DNA from: Heliocybe sulcata | Taxonomy: Eukaryota; Basidiomycota; Agaricomycetes; Gloeophyllales; Gloeophyllaceae | DNA length: 64,000 bases | Assembly: GCA_004369045.1 (NCBI GenBank) | Contig: ML213509.1 | Location: 936,858 to 1,000,857 of the forward strand | Direction: 5' to 3' | Part shown: positions 1-14,500 of the stretch, in pieces | Layout: every line of letters starts with the position of its first letter | Position numbering within the stretch: the first letter of the stretch is position 1 | Translations under genes and position numbers: made by a program | The notes under the pieces: model-generated | Databases searched by the model: none | What the model was told of the DNA's origin: nothing | The model's input: only the letters and a program-made list of their open reading frames with translations

Positions 1-1216
1 TTAAGGATTCGTTCGACTTCGTCTGGCGCTTGTGATGGGCGAGGTTTGCTCGTGGCCAGGGGTCGCGCAGGCGCCTAGCGAAGCGGCAGCATGTTAACAC
101 GGAGTAAACGATATCGACACCTCGGTCTTACCGTGGTCACAGGGGCCGGTGGTGGCCAGATAAACTGCTCTTCTCCGCGATAGCCGCTCTCCAAAGAAAG
201 CTGCCTAAATTCGTCGATCCACTTCTCATAGTCCGGGCACTCCGCGAATTTGAGTCTCCTGCAGTATCGGAGGAAGTCCTCGAACTGCACCGGGAGACCT
301 CTGCAGACCTCCTCTGGGCGGGCTTTGCGCTTTTCGCGGATGATGCGGTCGTGCTGGGCGTCGGTCTTGGGCACGCCATTGCGTGTCCAGCTTAGCCCAC
401 CTGGTGTCATCAGATGGATGAGCATCAGAGCGCATGCTTCTAGGTCGTCTCGTCTTGATGGGACTGGGGTAGATAGGATATACGCGGTTAATAAACTTTG
501 TGGGGTGTGCGGATGATGGCATACCCTTTCCCCGGCAGTGCACGTTCACAGAACTAAACCAATAGTTGCCGACGAACATGCGCTTCTGGTCGCTATCCGG
601 TATGTGCCGCTTCGTGTAAGGGTCAATATAGCATTTGGAGAAACCAAAGTCGATCATGTAAATTGTCTCTTGGTTAGGGTAGAGCCCGACGACGCAGTTG
701 CCCAACTGGATGTCGCGGTGGAGGACGCCTCTCGAGTGCATGAACTGGAGCCTCGCGATCTTCGAGGAGTAAGGAGATCATGGCCAGTGATGGAGGTCGT
801 GACTAGCTCACCACTTGCATCGCAATCCTGCAGACGGTCCCGAGATCCATGCAGCTCTTCCCGCTCTTCCTGAACAGACTATCCAAGCTTGGTCCGAGCA
901 GGTCAATGACGAGATAATCCCATGGTCCCTCCTCCCCACCAGCCCATAACGTCGGCATGCCCTTGCCGCCTTGGAGGAACGGGTAGATGTAGCGCTCGTA
1001 GCGGTTTGTGGGGCACTCATGGTCCTTGATCTGCAGCTTCAAAGCCATGACCTGGCCGGAGTGGACGTTGGTCGCTTTGAAGATGGCGCCTATGGGTAGA
1101 GTGGGTTTGAAATGCTGTTATAAGGAGCAATACGACGAACCAGAGAATCCGGAACCTAGTTTGTCGCAGAGGCGCCAGTTGCCCACTGTATACGGGTAGA
1201 CCAACGGGCCCACCAT
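1..1216 (-). CDS. Casein kinase 1-like protein, divergent; 3' end beyond window
   Basis: Spliced protein related to the CK1 family of Ser/Thr kinases. The chosen start ATG at 1216-1214 opens MVGPLVYPYTVGNWRLCDKL, as CK1 proteins do just before the glycine loop. After a short intron the loop reads LGSGFSGAIFKA, followed by the ATP-lysine motif VMALKLQ, the catalytic loop HRDIQLGN, IDFGFSK and, after a further intron, the CK1-typical RRDDLEACALMLIHL. The C-lobe (EDFLRYCRRLKF, PDYEKWIDEFRQL) also fits CK1. The HRD lysine is replaced by glutamine and the usual PDN by LGN, and the segment after DFG (GNYWFSSVNVHC) differs from the usual GTARYASINTH. Activity may therefore be weak or absent. A stop at 75-77 is probably intronic: a donor lies near 131 and an acceptor at 75-76, after which the frame stays open to base 1. 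The C-terminus is outside the window. Confidence 0.82.
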
Positions 1217-1636
1217 GCTGAATGATGTGGCAGATGGCTCGCGGGTGTCGTTGAGGTTGTGCAGGGCAAATATGAGAGTAAAGTGGGAGGCTATAGAGCC
1301 ATACGAGTGTGGAGGGGGTGGCCTTGGAAGCGGGCGTGATCTTAAATTCCCGGCGCGTTCTGGTGCCAGGATCATGTGACCGAATCGCGTCTGTCAGGTG
1401 ACCTTTGCCTCCTTCTCTCCCGCCACCATCCTCATCCTCAATTAGCCTCGAATGTACTGCGCCCGCCACTCGTCTGCTATTTCTCTGGTCGTATGGCTTA
1501 TAACTGATGCTTTTTGTTTCTCAATGACAACCACTATGCTGTGAAACTGCTACTAGCTGTCCATCTAGGCGTCGAACCTCGGTGCGGGCTGGCATTAGAG
1601 ACCCATTCAGATGAGTCCTTGCATACTCTTTGCGCC

Positions 1637-1859
1637 ATGAGCTGCGCGCTGAATATGCGAATAAACGTATTGGATCGTCTTAGTGGTCTGTTTCTGCACT
1701 TGGAGACAGACATCGGTGCTTTAACCGTATGTTCCTACTCTCCCGGTACCAGTTATACTCTTCGTCATATCAGTTAACCTCCCCTTACAGGACGCCGCAA
1801 TCATCGACCGCGTGCGCGGCCGCGCCTTCCTCCAGGAGATCGACGAAGTCTTCGAGTAG
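1637..1859 (+). CDS. Possible tiny spliced ORF, unrecognised
   Basis: Two short open pieces fit together through a good intron. The first piece runs from an ATG at 1637 to 1726 and is followed by GTATGT at 1727. The second starts after CCTTACAG at 1791 and ends at a TAG at 1857-1859, encoding DAAIIDRVRGRAFLQEIDEV plus two residues. The spliced product would be about 53 residues, mostly amphipathic helix. It may instead be the last part of a longer gene with upstream exons between about 1400 and 1640, where I could not settle a start. I do not recognise the family. Support is the splice signals and the protein-like composition only. Confidence 0.3.
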
Positions 1860-2139
1860 CCGAATCAAGCATATACAGTGTGCAGCCGCGCCCGCCAGAT
1901 CGAAAGGGTCTAACGTTGTCACCCTCACAAATTCAAGACATACTCAGGCGTATATTCCATACAGGACACAGACAGCTGCTCATCCCGATGTAACGCTATT
2001 ACAGGTATATGCATACATGCACGATACTACATATTCTTTTGTCAGACTAATCGGCCCAAAGCCCGTGGATAAAGGACCGACAGTACACGAAACGACTGGA
2101 TTCAGAGAACGTGAGATGGTATAATCGCGTTTCCAGAGT

Positions 2140-4154
<2,015 letters not shown>

Positions 4155-4189
4155 CCTGTGGATGGAGAATTGGGCACCGACCTCAGCCG

Positions 4190-4197
4190 TATTTATA
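4190..4197 (-). promoter_or_regulatory. TATA-like box of the glucoamylase gene
   Basis: On the minus strand this reads TATAAATA, 36 bases upstream of the ATG at 4154. It is the only good TATA match close to this start. The role is inferred from sequence and position. Confidence 0.5.
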
Positions 4198-7100
4198 CCC
4201 GTCTCGTTGATGTAACAAGGGTTGGCGACTGCTTGCCACTGTCATAAACTTAGAGGTCAGGAAGATGCGTTCCACATGCCAGCAGGTCTTGGGACCAACC
4301 CGATGTCCGGCACCGAACATGTGCGAGAACGTAATTCGTGCCTCTCACGCTGTGTTGGCCGATGCGAGCTGAGGAGGTTCGGTAACGACGGTCTGATGGC
4401 GATCTGGTCGTCAATGTGCAGGCGGGATGAAGCAAACGAAGCCCTGCGCGGTACCGACCAGACGTCACAAGTCCATGCAGTCCATGTCCGGGATATTCCT
4501 TTCTTCATGCCTTCGCCGAGGCGCGCAGTCCGCAAGCATGACATTCTGAAGCAGGCGAGTGCGCCTCCAGACTCTTTTTCCTGCTGCATTGTCGATGGAT
4601 TTCCTCGTGCTAGGCGTCATTATGGTCGAGAGTGACCGCGAAGGGCGGAGGCTATTTGCAAGATCGCGACACCGGCTAACTCTAGTCCCGCCCCGGTTCG
4701 TATGCAGGCATGGGGAAGACAGGGGCAATTACAAGGGGTTAGCAGCTTCTCCGCAATACCTCGAGAGATCGCTGAACCCACACCAACCGGCTGAGCGCTA
4801 GCTGCTACAGGGGTAACTTGGCAATATTCTACTGTCTTTTCTCTATCGAGTAAAGATCGTTTGCCGGTTCGGGACCTTTACTCAATGTATAGGCTTCAGA
4901 TTGGTGGGTGCGAACCGCCATCATTCCGGACTTGAACGCAGGAGACAACAGGCCAATGACAGGCTCTCCGACGTCGAGCTTAAGACTTCTCCGCGCGGTA
5001 GCGAACTGCGGCAGCTCCACATCTGCTTCTGGATGTCCCTGAGAGGACAACGATCCATGTTACCGGGGTATTTCCCAGTCAGTCTCCATGTTGGTATAAA
5101 CCGCTGCTCTCTGCCTGATTTGATACAATACCTTGACGATAACCTCCGTCGTTAACCCACAGTGATCGCCCTCATTGAGAAAATGGCCGCATGCCAATTC
5201 TGGCTGCTGACTTAGGTTGTTCCCGACGAACGTCACTTCGGGCTCGTATTACGCATGCGATTTCACCGGGCACTCACGAAACTGCGGACAATGCTTGACA
5301 CGAAAGGAGAAAGGCACACATGAGGTATCGCTTATGGCGCGAAGACATGACTGCCTCAGACTCCGTCTGGGCGCGCGAGTCCGAGTTGTCCTTGACACTT
5401 CTACTGCGGTTTTCCAGCCAATGAGCGTAAATATGCCGCCATGGATGAAGAAACAAGACATGTAAGTCCAGTCTGTTACAAGCTCCGGCGTGCTCCAGCA
5501 TAATGAGGAACTGATATCGGTACCTTTCTGGACCAGTAAGCGCCTCGCCTCCATCGTCTAGATAGGACCTTTGATCGCCATTATTGGCATGGACAAATTG
5601 GCCCTAATTTCTGCTCGTGTCGATTCGTCATTCTGGCCTGGACTTCGCCGTCGAATCCGCTACTGAGGGATGTGGAGGATGTTTCCGCCGACGGCCTAAG
5701 CATACTAAGCCTCCCAGGCCTACCGATCCTGTGATGGTCGTGCGTAAGTGGATAGGTAACGAATATAGGCCAAAGGCACTAGGAACTAGCTTTGCACCCT
5801 TATCGAAGTTCGTTCTACGTGGTCCTGAAAAAAAGAGGGTGGCACGACTCGCCTGCTCCCGACATGCCCGTGGTAGGTGGATCATCGCCATTGGACCGGA
5901 GGTAGGGTGTCAGTGAACCTTCCCAAGCCCTCCGTCTGCCCCACACTCATGTCCTGCCCCCCGCTCTCCCCTTTTTCTCTTTCGCTCTTCCCCCGGTGAC
6001 TCTTGTGCGGACCCTCTGCCGCCAGCCGCGAGATACTGGACGGCCAAACGTGGTCTACGCTCTGTCGCTGTGTCTCTGGACGTCTCACTACCAGTAAAAA
6101 CTGATTATAATGCCGTTCAAGTCTGTCTTTCTTCGTCGGCGGCTCATGGTATGGTCTCGTCTGCAAGATGGCATTCGACGAGCCCACAGGAGGCGGAGAG
6201 CTATAGCCGTCTGCCACGGGAGGAAGCGAGAGAACCGCCTGGCTTATCTGGTTACGCAAACCGCTTCATCTCGACGTAAAATGGCCCTCCGCTGATGAGG
6301 CACTATGTCCCAAAGGGTTCAGAGCGGCTCCTTTGTTGCTGTTTCTCAACGGTCATGTTGACTCGGCTCCTGCGAACGTTGCCATGGTCGTACAGATTCT
6401 ACTACCTGTGCCTCAAATTCTGGGCTCGAGGGACGCGCCCGCGCCCCGGTAGGTACTCGCCGTTCGTGCTCGAAAGCTGAAGGCTGGCTGCTGAACACAC
6501 CACGCTATCCTGGCTAGTGCACGAGATGAGCCGCTCGTCCACAGCGGTCTTTCAACCGTGGTAATGTGTGGACTCTTCGACGACTGCTCAAGCATCCTTG
6601 CTGGATCCACGATCGTGTAATGGAGACACCGCTTGACCGAAACTCGCGTCGTGATCCCTATCATAGGCTATCGTCACCCCCGGTGGCCCATCTTCTGGCA
6701 CTATATCTATTGTCCAGCATTTTTTATGTAGACCATTACGGAGCAACCTGGGATGGGAATCCTGAGGACGACGCTGACGGCTGCCTGCGCACCTCTCGCA
6801 CTCCCGAGGACAAGCTGTGGCAGCTAACACGAGTGAGTACTGCCGACGCCTCTCCGTTTTTATATGCTTGCGGAAAACCTAATCGCAATTGCTGAGCTCG
6901 CAAAATTAGGCGCAGAGAGGGAGGTGCTTGGACCCATATAAAACATTGATGTACTGTTTACCGGCAACACAATCGTATCTACCCATCTCTCCCTGATCCG
7001 AAATGATCACTTGACTATAATTGTTACGAGTATTTTTGCTACCGGTTAGACCATGCTCACAAGCAAGACATTATAGACGAGCTTCATGCCATCCTCCTCA

Positions 7101-7500
7101 GACAAATGACAAATTTGGTATTCCGACTACCATATGCAGATCCTACAGTACTGCCGCGTATCACGTGCTTTCCCTTGATAAGCAGTCGCGACTGTTCCAA
7201 CAAATCTGTGGCATCTCAGCAACATCTCTCAGGCTGACCACGACACATCCGCCGCACAACCCCTGAGTCTGTCAGTTCTGCGCCGCTTGACACTTTCTTG
7301 ATTGGACCTTTGGCTTCTTGCGCTTTCACCGATCCTGAAGTTGCAAAGGTGCCACTGCTAGCGCGGCTGCTTTGGAAGGATAACGCGCCTCTATCGAATC
7401 AAGAGCGTGTAGTCTCTTCTTTAGCATCTACAAGGAATATCTACTAGCTAGAGACTCGGGCTTGACGTGCTCAACGTCGATCTCGCATTCTGTGTGCCAT
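4198..7500. other. 3.3 kb with no recognisable gene
   Basis: Upstream flank of both the glucoamylase (minus) and the F-box-like gene (plus). Open stretches are short, overlap on both strands, and show no domain motifs or convincing splice chains. A TATA-like ATATAAAA lies near 6938-6945 with no supported ORF behind it. I saw no terminal repeats or transposase-like peptides. It may be regulatory sequence or decayed DNA. Confidence 0.5.
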
Positions 7501-9260
7501 ATGGCGGCATCTGTAGCTCGAGAATCCTTGCCTGTGGCAGACGACGTCGTCGACTATATCCTGAGGACTCTTCCTGACTTCGACTCCTTGCTTGCTCTTA
7601 TATTAGTATCGAAGCGAATCTACCACATTTATCGTCGCCATTCAAAGTCCATTCGCCGGTCTATAGCGTATAGCCTTGTAGGGCCGGCCTTACCCCAAGC
7701 ATTGAGACTCGTCCGTCGCGGTAGCTACGGAAGCCGCGATCCCAGCTCTTGGCCCAGGGAGAGCGAGATGATGGCCACCGCCATTACGCCTGAGGACGCA
7801 TTGCGCCTTACACAGAAGGCATCTGTGCTCGATCAATTGGAGATTGTATTCAGCCGAAGGTATGACTTCGCCTCTTTTTGTATCGATCATTCTCATGGCA
7901 TGTAAGCTACAAAGACTTCTACGCATCGTCTTCGGGAAGTATGCTCTCACAGCAGGAGTCACATCGTTTCCATCGCGCCATGTACAGATTCTGGCTCTAT
8001 GCAGACGCCTTTCGTCTTGATGGGGAACCCGCAGTTGACGATGTCAAATTGAAGGGTATTCTCTTATCACAAATACCTGACGATGCGGACCTCTTTGAGC
8101 TCGCAAGAGTGGTTGAGTTTCTACGCGAAGTTCTGCGGCAAGTCTGCGTAAGGAATGGGGAGTGTTTCGCTGGTAATGCACGTTAGTTTGTTTTCACACA
8201 TCTTGGAAGGACACTGCAGTTGACTGACTATCTCTTAGCTAATGGAGATCCTTACGATATGGGGTATGCGATGTCTCTTGGGCCTGATAGAGTTCTGGGA
8301 CTCTATCAAGGGTATGAAGCCCTCCCACATCCCTTGGACTCCCGCATAATTCTCGGACGCTACTTCATTCGCGATCCTCTCTACGAGGCATTTCATGCCC
8401 GGGATCTTCCATATCCAGATTGGGATTCACCAGTCATGCAATTAATCATCCTGGATGATTACGAGCACCATAATCTTGCATGTTAGTCCAGGCTCTTCTT
8501 AGAGCCCGCCGACCGTAGTTGATTGAGCCGCCACCTAGGCCACATTTGCAAGGAAACAAAAGTGCTCGTATGGGGTCCTCCTAGTGCGTAGCTCCTGGCT
8601 GCTGAACGTTGCCACTCTAGATTGACCTACTCTCGCAGACTGGCATCATCTCGAGTATCACATGTCCACAGACGCCCTCTCGGTTCTCTTCACTGGTAAT
8701 TTGAAGAGAAATTACTATGAAACAGAGGGACTTCACCATTATGCCTCTCTGACACCATCATGCCATGTACATCTCATGAATTGGTTGTTTGACCACAAGC
8801 TGGACTCCGGGATACAAGCCACGGTGTCCCGCGATGATTGGATGTGCGATCAGTGCATCCGGGACTTCATCCGGGCCAACTTGCACGCGTGGTGGCTGGA
8901 GCGCAAGCATGCAGGTTCGTCAACCATTGCCTATCCGTTCAGACCCTCACCTGATGTGATGGCACTTTTACGTTCATCAAGAGGGCATCGATACGCCTGC
9001 TGAAGACTGTCCCTTAGGCTATCACTGTCGGGAGCAAATTACCCGCGGCACCCACGCCGCCAAGCTCAACGTAAGTCACTCAATCTTCCTGGGCCTTTCT
9101 GTTGGCGTCAGTGACGCACCGCCTCCTCTAGCATCTGCGCAGACCCACTGCTGTTGATACTGACCTGCAAGGACTTCCGGGCATAGAGCGATGGCGTTCA
9201 ATGTTGAGTGAAGCAATTGACGATTCCGGGACACTGGCACCAAGGAGTATCTTTCGATAA
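7501..9260 (+). CDS. F-box-like protein of a basidiomycete family
   Basis: Start ATG at 7501. The N-terminus LPVADDVVDYILRTLPDFDS followed by LLALILVSKRIYHIYR resembles an F-box: a substrate-receptor subunit of an SCF ubiquitin ligase that binds Skp1. Five or more exons can be joined cleanly: the first ends near 7869, then about 7909-8171, 8239-8480, from 8640, and a last exon from about 9130. The middle contains FHRAMYRFWLYADAF and PDDADLFELARVVEFLREVL. The C-terminus has Cys/His-containing pieces: DDWMCDQCIRDFI, then DCPLGYHCREQITRG, HAAKLNHLRRPT, ending SIFR-stop at 9258-9260. I recall similar C-terminal Cys/His plus KLNHL endings in polypore hypothetical proteins. The F-box call is moderate; the rest has no assigned function. 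Confidence 0.75.
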
Positions 9261-9679
9261 ACGCATTCCTCATTTTGTTCATGCTATGCCCAATGTCATC
9301 TTAGTATGAGATAGACACGCATGCTGGGTATGATTCACGCCTTACACTGCAAGGGCATTAAGCCGGCAGCTCACTGTGATCTCTTTGCAGTACGTTAATG
9401 TTGATACGCAACGTCCCGCTCATACTGCAATACAGCTGCTCGATGATTACAAGGTCAACACATAAGTAGTAGCAACATCAGTCATATCCAATCTTCAACA
9501 AAATACTAAAGCCATAAATAGCACAACATCAGTGTAGATGAACAGATAGAACGCGAGCGCCCTTCTACCCTTGTCAGCAGACTGGTACCAAAATGTCCTT
9601 TTCCCAGCATCACCATCATGATGTATCATGTACGCCCACTCAGCACTGAGTTATGGCGATTCCCTCAATGACAGAGCCT
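9261..9679. other. Intergenic, between convergent 3' ends
   Basis: About 420 bases between the 3' ends of the F-box-like gene and the membrane-protein gene. AT-rich for this window. I see nothing beyond likely 3' untranslated sequence. Confidence 0.6.
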
Positions 9680-11105
9680 TTACTTGCGGCGACCATCATG
9701 ATACGGGGAGTTATCGTACTCCACGTCAACTTCCTGGTTGATGGTGATCTTCACGCCTTGGTTCGGGCTCTCACCAATAGGGAACACGCCCTCCTTTGTA
9801 TCGTGTACGCTGCTCTTGCCGTCCATGGTGGGGTCAGTCCACTCCTCAGCCTTGCCGGTGACGCCGCGCATGTCGTCGATGGTGTACGTGTGGCCGCCGG
9901 CGCGCGAGCCGATCTGGAACTGGCCTGCGGCGGGCGTGCTGCGAGAGCTGATGACGTGAGTCGTGCCGCCGCGCGATGAGGTACTGGCAGAGCTGTGCGA
10001 GCCCGCGAAGGAGCCGCCGTCGACGAGGGAGCCGCGGACACCAAGGATGATGCGGAGGGTCATGGACGTGGTAAGGACAGCGGCCATGCTGCGAGAAAAT
10101 TAGGCCTCAAGAGACTCCGAGGGAACGAATTACGAACCTAGTAACGATGGTCTTGACCGGGTCAGCGGCGCCTGTCTGTTCATTGGTGCTTGTGGGCTTC
10201 ATGATGAACCAGAACAGCATGTTGACCATGTTAACGATCCAGATGGCGCCGTAGAGATTGAGGCCATCGCGCAACATGAGTTTCCATGGGCTCAGCGGCT
10301 TCAATTTGAGGGAGTTCAAGGAGCGTGAGACGGCAAGCGCGAACTTCCATCGGAAGCGAGTAAGTTGACAGGACGCAATAGAGCACCACATGGACGTACG
10401 GAAGCGGTGTACAGGACTGTAGCCGACAACCAGTAGATGCCCACCCAGTTATGCTTGGGGCCCGCAATGCACCCCTGTCCCTCTTCCAAGGGAACGGCTA
10501 TGAGAAGGTTATTCGGCGCCGCTGCAGACAGACATGACAGCTGCGCTTACAACGGTAGAAGCCGCAGCAGATAGCGGTGACGACTATCTGCGCCGCCAGA
10601 AGGGCGCCCATGCCTGCAAGGACAGTCCTACTCTTCTCATAGATAGCGTGGATCCGGATAACATGGACGGCTGGAAGCACTGGTCTGAGCCCCGGAAGAC
10701 AGGGAGTAATGTGGAATATGCGTACTTGAGCAGACTGCCAGAAGTATCGCCGTACAGATCGGTTCGAACAGATAGAAGTGACTGCATTGCTGTGAAACCA
10801 CCGTCAAATCACTGCCGTATCCGAGACCTTCGGACTGTACTTACATCCTGCGAGAACTTTGTATCGAAGAAGGCGACGCCGACGATGGTGAACTCAATGG
10901 GCATGAAAACACGGAGGAAATGGTACATGATTTTCAGGGGCGGCCATTCCTTCGTCCTGGCCAGGCGCCATGTTCGTGGGGAAAGAACGAGCGTATCCCA
11001 GGCAGCAACGGTGAGCGTACAGACGAAGAAATACTTGTGAGCAGATAAATGCGGGGGAAGTCTCAGAGAGGGGGGAAGCTGGTCAACGATAGAGGGAGTA
11101 GACAT
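9680..11105 (-). CDS. Multi-pass membrane protein, DUF6533-like
   Basis: Integral membrane protein with about six or seven hydrophobic helices. Pieces in order: SAHKYFFVCTLTVAAWDTLV, PPLKIMYHFLRVFMPIEFTI, FYLFEPICTAILLAVCS, VHVIRIHAIYEKSRTV then ALLAAQIVVTAICCGFYR, NWVGIYWLSATVLYTAS, GLNLYGAIWIVNMVNMLFWF, and MAAVLTTSMTLRIILGVRG. A polar cytosolic-type tail follows, rich in Ser/Gly, and ends YHDGRRK. The layout (W-x-LK-x-LY/H-LLR followed by IRIHAIYE) resembles the basidiomycete DUF6533 membrane proteins, whose role is unknown. At least six exons; start ATG at 11105-11103, stop at 9680-9682. A TATA-like sequence is 50 bases upstream. Confidence 0.8.
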
Positions 11106-11154
11106 AGCGGCAAGGAGGGGACGCCCGAGCGGGGGAGCAAAGTGGGCAGGAGTG

Positions 11155-11160
11155 TATATA
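11155..11160 (-). promoter_or_regulatory. TATA-like box of the membrane-protein gene
   Basis: TATATA on the minus strand, 50 bases before the ATG at 11105. Role inferred from position. Confidence 0.4.
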
Positions 11161-11595
11161 CGACGCTACCAACCAGGCACTCGCCGCCCGATCATTCTAT
11201 TTGCGGCTTTCCCACATCAGACTTCTTCGTCTTCCGGTTCCAGTTCGACACTTCATATCATGTATCAACATCATGATTGCTCTATAGGGGCAGGACATAT
11301 AACACCTGGGATTAGTTCGATAGCAATAATAATGCAGGTTGATGGAAACAGCATATGAACAGTCAAGAAGTGCGGAAAGATGAGACGGTACAGGATAACG
11401 TGCAGCAAACATAGCAAATATACGACAGCAGTACAACAAGATACAGTGAAGAGAACGTGTATACAGAAGCGGATGCTGGATCCGACCGTGGCGTATGGAG
11501 ATCTTCTAGTACAACGGCACATCATGTTTTACACAGCATAAGTGTCCTGGGACCGAACTTGAAGCTTGAGAGCGGGACGCCGTCCATGACCTACA
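11161..11595. other. Intergenic, no gene seen
   Basis: Lies between the promoter of the membrane-protein gene and the 3' end of MPS1, both on the minus strand. Short overlapping open stretches only. Probably MPS1 3' untranslated sequence plus promoter. Confidence 0.55.
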
Positions 11596-14500
11596 TCAGG
11601 GATTGGCAACCCCATGGCCATGAACAGCTCGCAGTTGTTTGATAAGTGCCTCTGCCTCAACCTCCTGTTCGGCTTCAGTCATATTCGGCCTCGCTTGCGC
11701 CAACCCCATCCCATGTGCCAGGAGCTGCTTCATATAATGGGGGTCGATGATGGCTTCATCGGGGCGTAGGGAAACCTCAGAAGCTGTGAGATATCCTCTC
11801 GTCAGGCAATCATCCATCCATCGCAAAGCATAGAAGAACGTACGTTCTTGCCCACTCAACCAGGTATGCTTCAGCAAGTCGGGGATAGTCGCACGGTCCT
11901 TTGGATTCCTGCACAAGCAACATTGCATGCTCGCTATCGCGTAACTCGCCACGCGTCTCTTCCGGGCTTCAAGAATCTCAGGAGGAGGAGTCCTATCTTG
12001 CCGCGACTCGGGTGGTAGTAATGGAACGGAGTAAGTGGGGTATTCAATCTTGTGCATCGGGTCTGGGATCGCCTTCATCTTCTGCATCATGCCAAGTGCG
12101 TGGAACGGTGCCGTCCCGTATACCATCTGATATAGGATGCACCCTAGGGACCACACGTCGCTTGCTCTGCCAACCTTCAGATGCCACATGCCTTCAGGGA
12201 CTTCAAGCGATTCGGGGCTCATATAGTTCACCGTGCCAAGCTACTCGGACATTCAACATCATACCCACCAGATAGTTCCTCGGCACCTACCTGAGTGTCT
12301 CGCTGGATATGCGTGGTGTCATTGGCGATAGCTTTGGCGATACCGAAATCGATCAACTTGAGCTGGCCTTTCACCATTACAAAGTTCGCCGGCTTCAGGT
12401 CCGAATGGACTATCTTCTCCTCGTGGATCACCTGAACAGCTTCCAACATCTGCGGCTATCGTGTTAACTCTGCGAAAGACGCTTTACACCCAGCGAGTTC
12501 ACCTGCTGCCAGTAGTACGCAATCCACACCATATTCAACGGCTCCTTTCGCTGCTGTATCAACAGATGCGCCAAATCTAATGAGGTAAATCCAGGGTCAG
12601 ATTCAGCTCATAACACGTGAAACGGTCTCTGCTAAGTTACCAATTTCACCGCATTCCATGACAAGGTAGAGAACCCCTTTTCTGACCTCACTATCAATGA
12701 GTTCAATGATTCGATTGTTGCCCGCCAGTCGTTTTAGTAAGCTGATCTCGTTCTTGTATGCGTTCATCATTCCCGCGTCCGCGTGTTCTAGTGACACACG
12801 CTTGGCCGCATAAATCTCGTTCGCACCAGTCATGACGCGATATACTTTAGACGAGCCACCCTTGCCGAGGAGATCCAATTTAGCGTAGGCCTTCTTGTTC
12901 ACCTGCAGGACTCAATGATAAGCTCAACTTCTCCACGCTAGCTGTGAACCACTCACAAATATGTTCCTTTTGTCACTATACAGTCCATTGACAAGGAGGC
13001 CAGGTGCAGGACCAGACGGCTGGTTTTCACCCTGCTGCCGAGGTTCAGCATAGTTGTTCTCAGCAGGGACAGCGTTGTCAGGGTCATCCTCGGCACTATA
13101 GCGCTTTGCTTTGCTTTCACCAGCGTATGCACGTCCTTGTGCCTTCCCATTCTTACCATTAACCGTAGGTACCTCTGAAGCGGTTGGATTTCTCCGATGC
13201 TTCAAGCCTGTCCCCGACGGAGACAAACGTGGTGGCAGAGCCTCGACAGCCGTGGGGGATCCACTATGAAGGGAGCGCATTGTGTCGGAGCCTCTTCGCT
13301 GGTGCCCTTGGGTAGGCCGCGTCTGGTTGTTGTTGTGCGCAGAAGAGGGAGATTGTCGAGCAAACCCGTAGCCTTCCTCAAATTCAGGCTCTCGTATTTG
13401 GACTGAACTAGACAGTCACTGGAAATGCTCTGGACCTGCAGAGGCCGGTATCACGTACCGTCAGCGCTTTCGGCAAGCAGGGCCTGACGACGAAGGTATT
13501 CTACACGGCGAGTTCAGAGAGACAGTAAGGTGCATTATCATGCCAGTTACCTGCTTCTTGTTCCGCCCGTTTAGTTTGCCTCATATGCTCTTCTGGCGTC
13601 ACCCTTCTAGCTCCCGTCTTATTGGTGCTAATGGCGAGGCTCGACTGTGAACGCGGAGGGTGAGGGGCGTATGGACGAGATGACTTCCTGGCGGCGGCCT
13701 GGCGAGGGTCTTCTTCTGGGGATTCCATTCTGAATCAATGCCACTTCCAAGGGACAGAACGTATAGCTTACCAGGAGCACCACTGACGCTGAGTGAGCGC
13801 CGCGGCCGCGCTCTAGTGGAGGAAGCCAGCTCAATTGCTTTATCAACGTCGCCGTAGCTTTCTCCTCGAGCCAGAGCAGTGGGAGAGTAGCGTGCTGGTG
13901 CAGGGTCTTCGCCTAGTTCACACCTCGTAAATTAGCTACATGTTCATACCGGCACACACACACTACTAGTCGCACTGCACCCAGCTTCGCCTCCCTTTGG
14001 CTTTCCGCAAGACTTGGGCCATCGACAATCGGGACGAAGTCTCACCTGCCTCTGCTTCTAGCCCAAGCATGAACTCGTCAGCCGACTGAGTCTCACTTCC
14101 GCTGTACTCGGATATTTCTTCAAAAGTATCCTTTCGTAACCGACTGACTGGTCTCGCATTCCCAGCTCCTCGGGGGTACGAACTACGTTGGGAGTCTCCC
14201 ATGCCGCTAGAACGAGATCGAGACATAGAAGAGGAAGCGCCGACAAGTGCAGATGCGCGTAATGACTGAGGCGGCAGCGATGAGCGTTTCTCGGGATCAG
14301 TGGCAGCCGGGAGTACCTCTGCAGCCTGTCCATTAAGCAAGTTTTCCTTCTCCTCGAGTCGCCTCTGAGCCTCAGCGCGGAGTTCTTCGTCTGCCAGCCT
14401 ATTGCGCTCCTCCTGTTGTGCCCGCTCTTCCTTTGACACCCGCCCAGCCCGACCCAGGCCTATCCGAGTTGCCCCACTGCGTCCAATCGACGATGCGCCA

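Noticed and set aside
10534-11040. 168-residue plus-strand open frame
   Set aside because: Antisense to the membrane-protein exons and introns; no motif.
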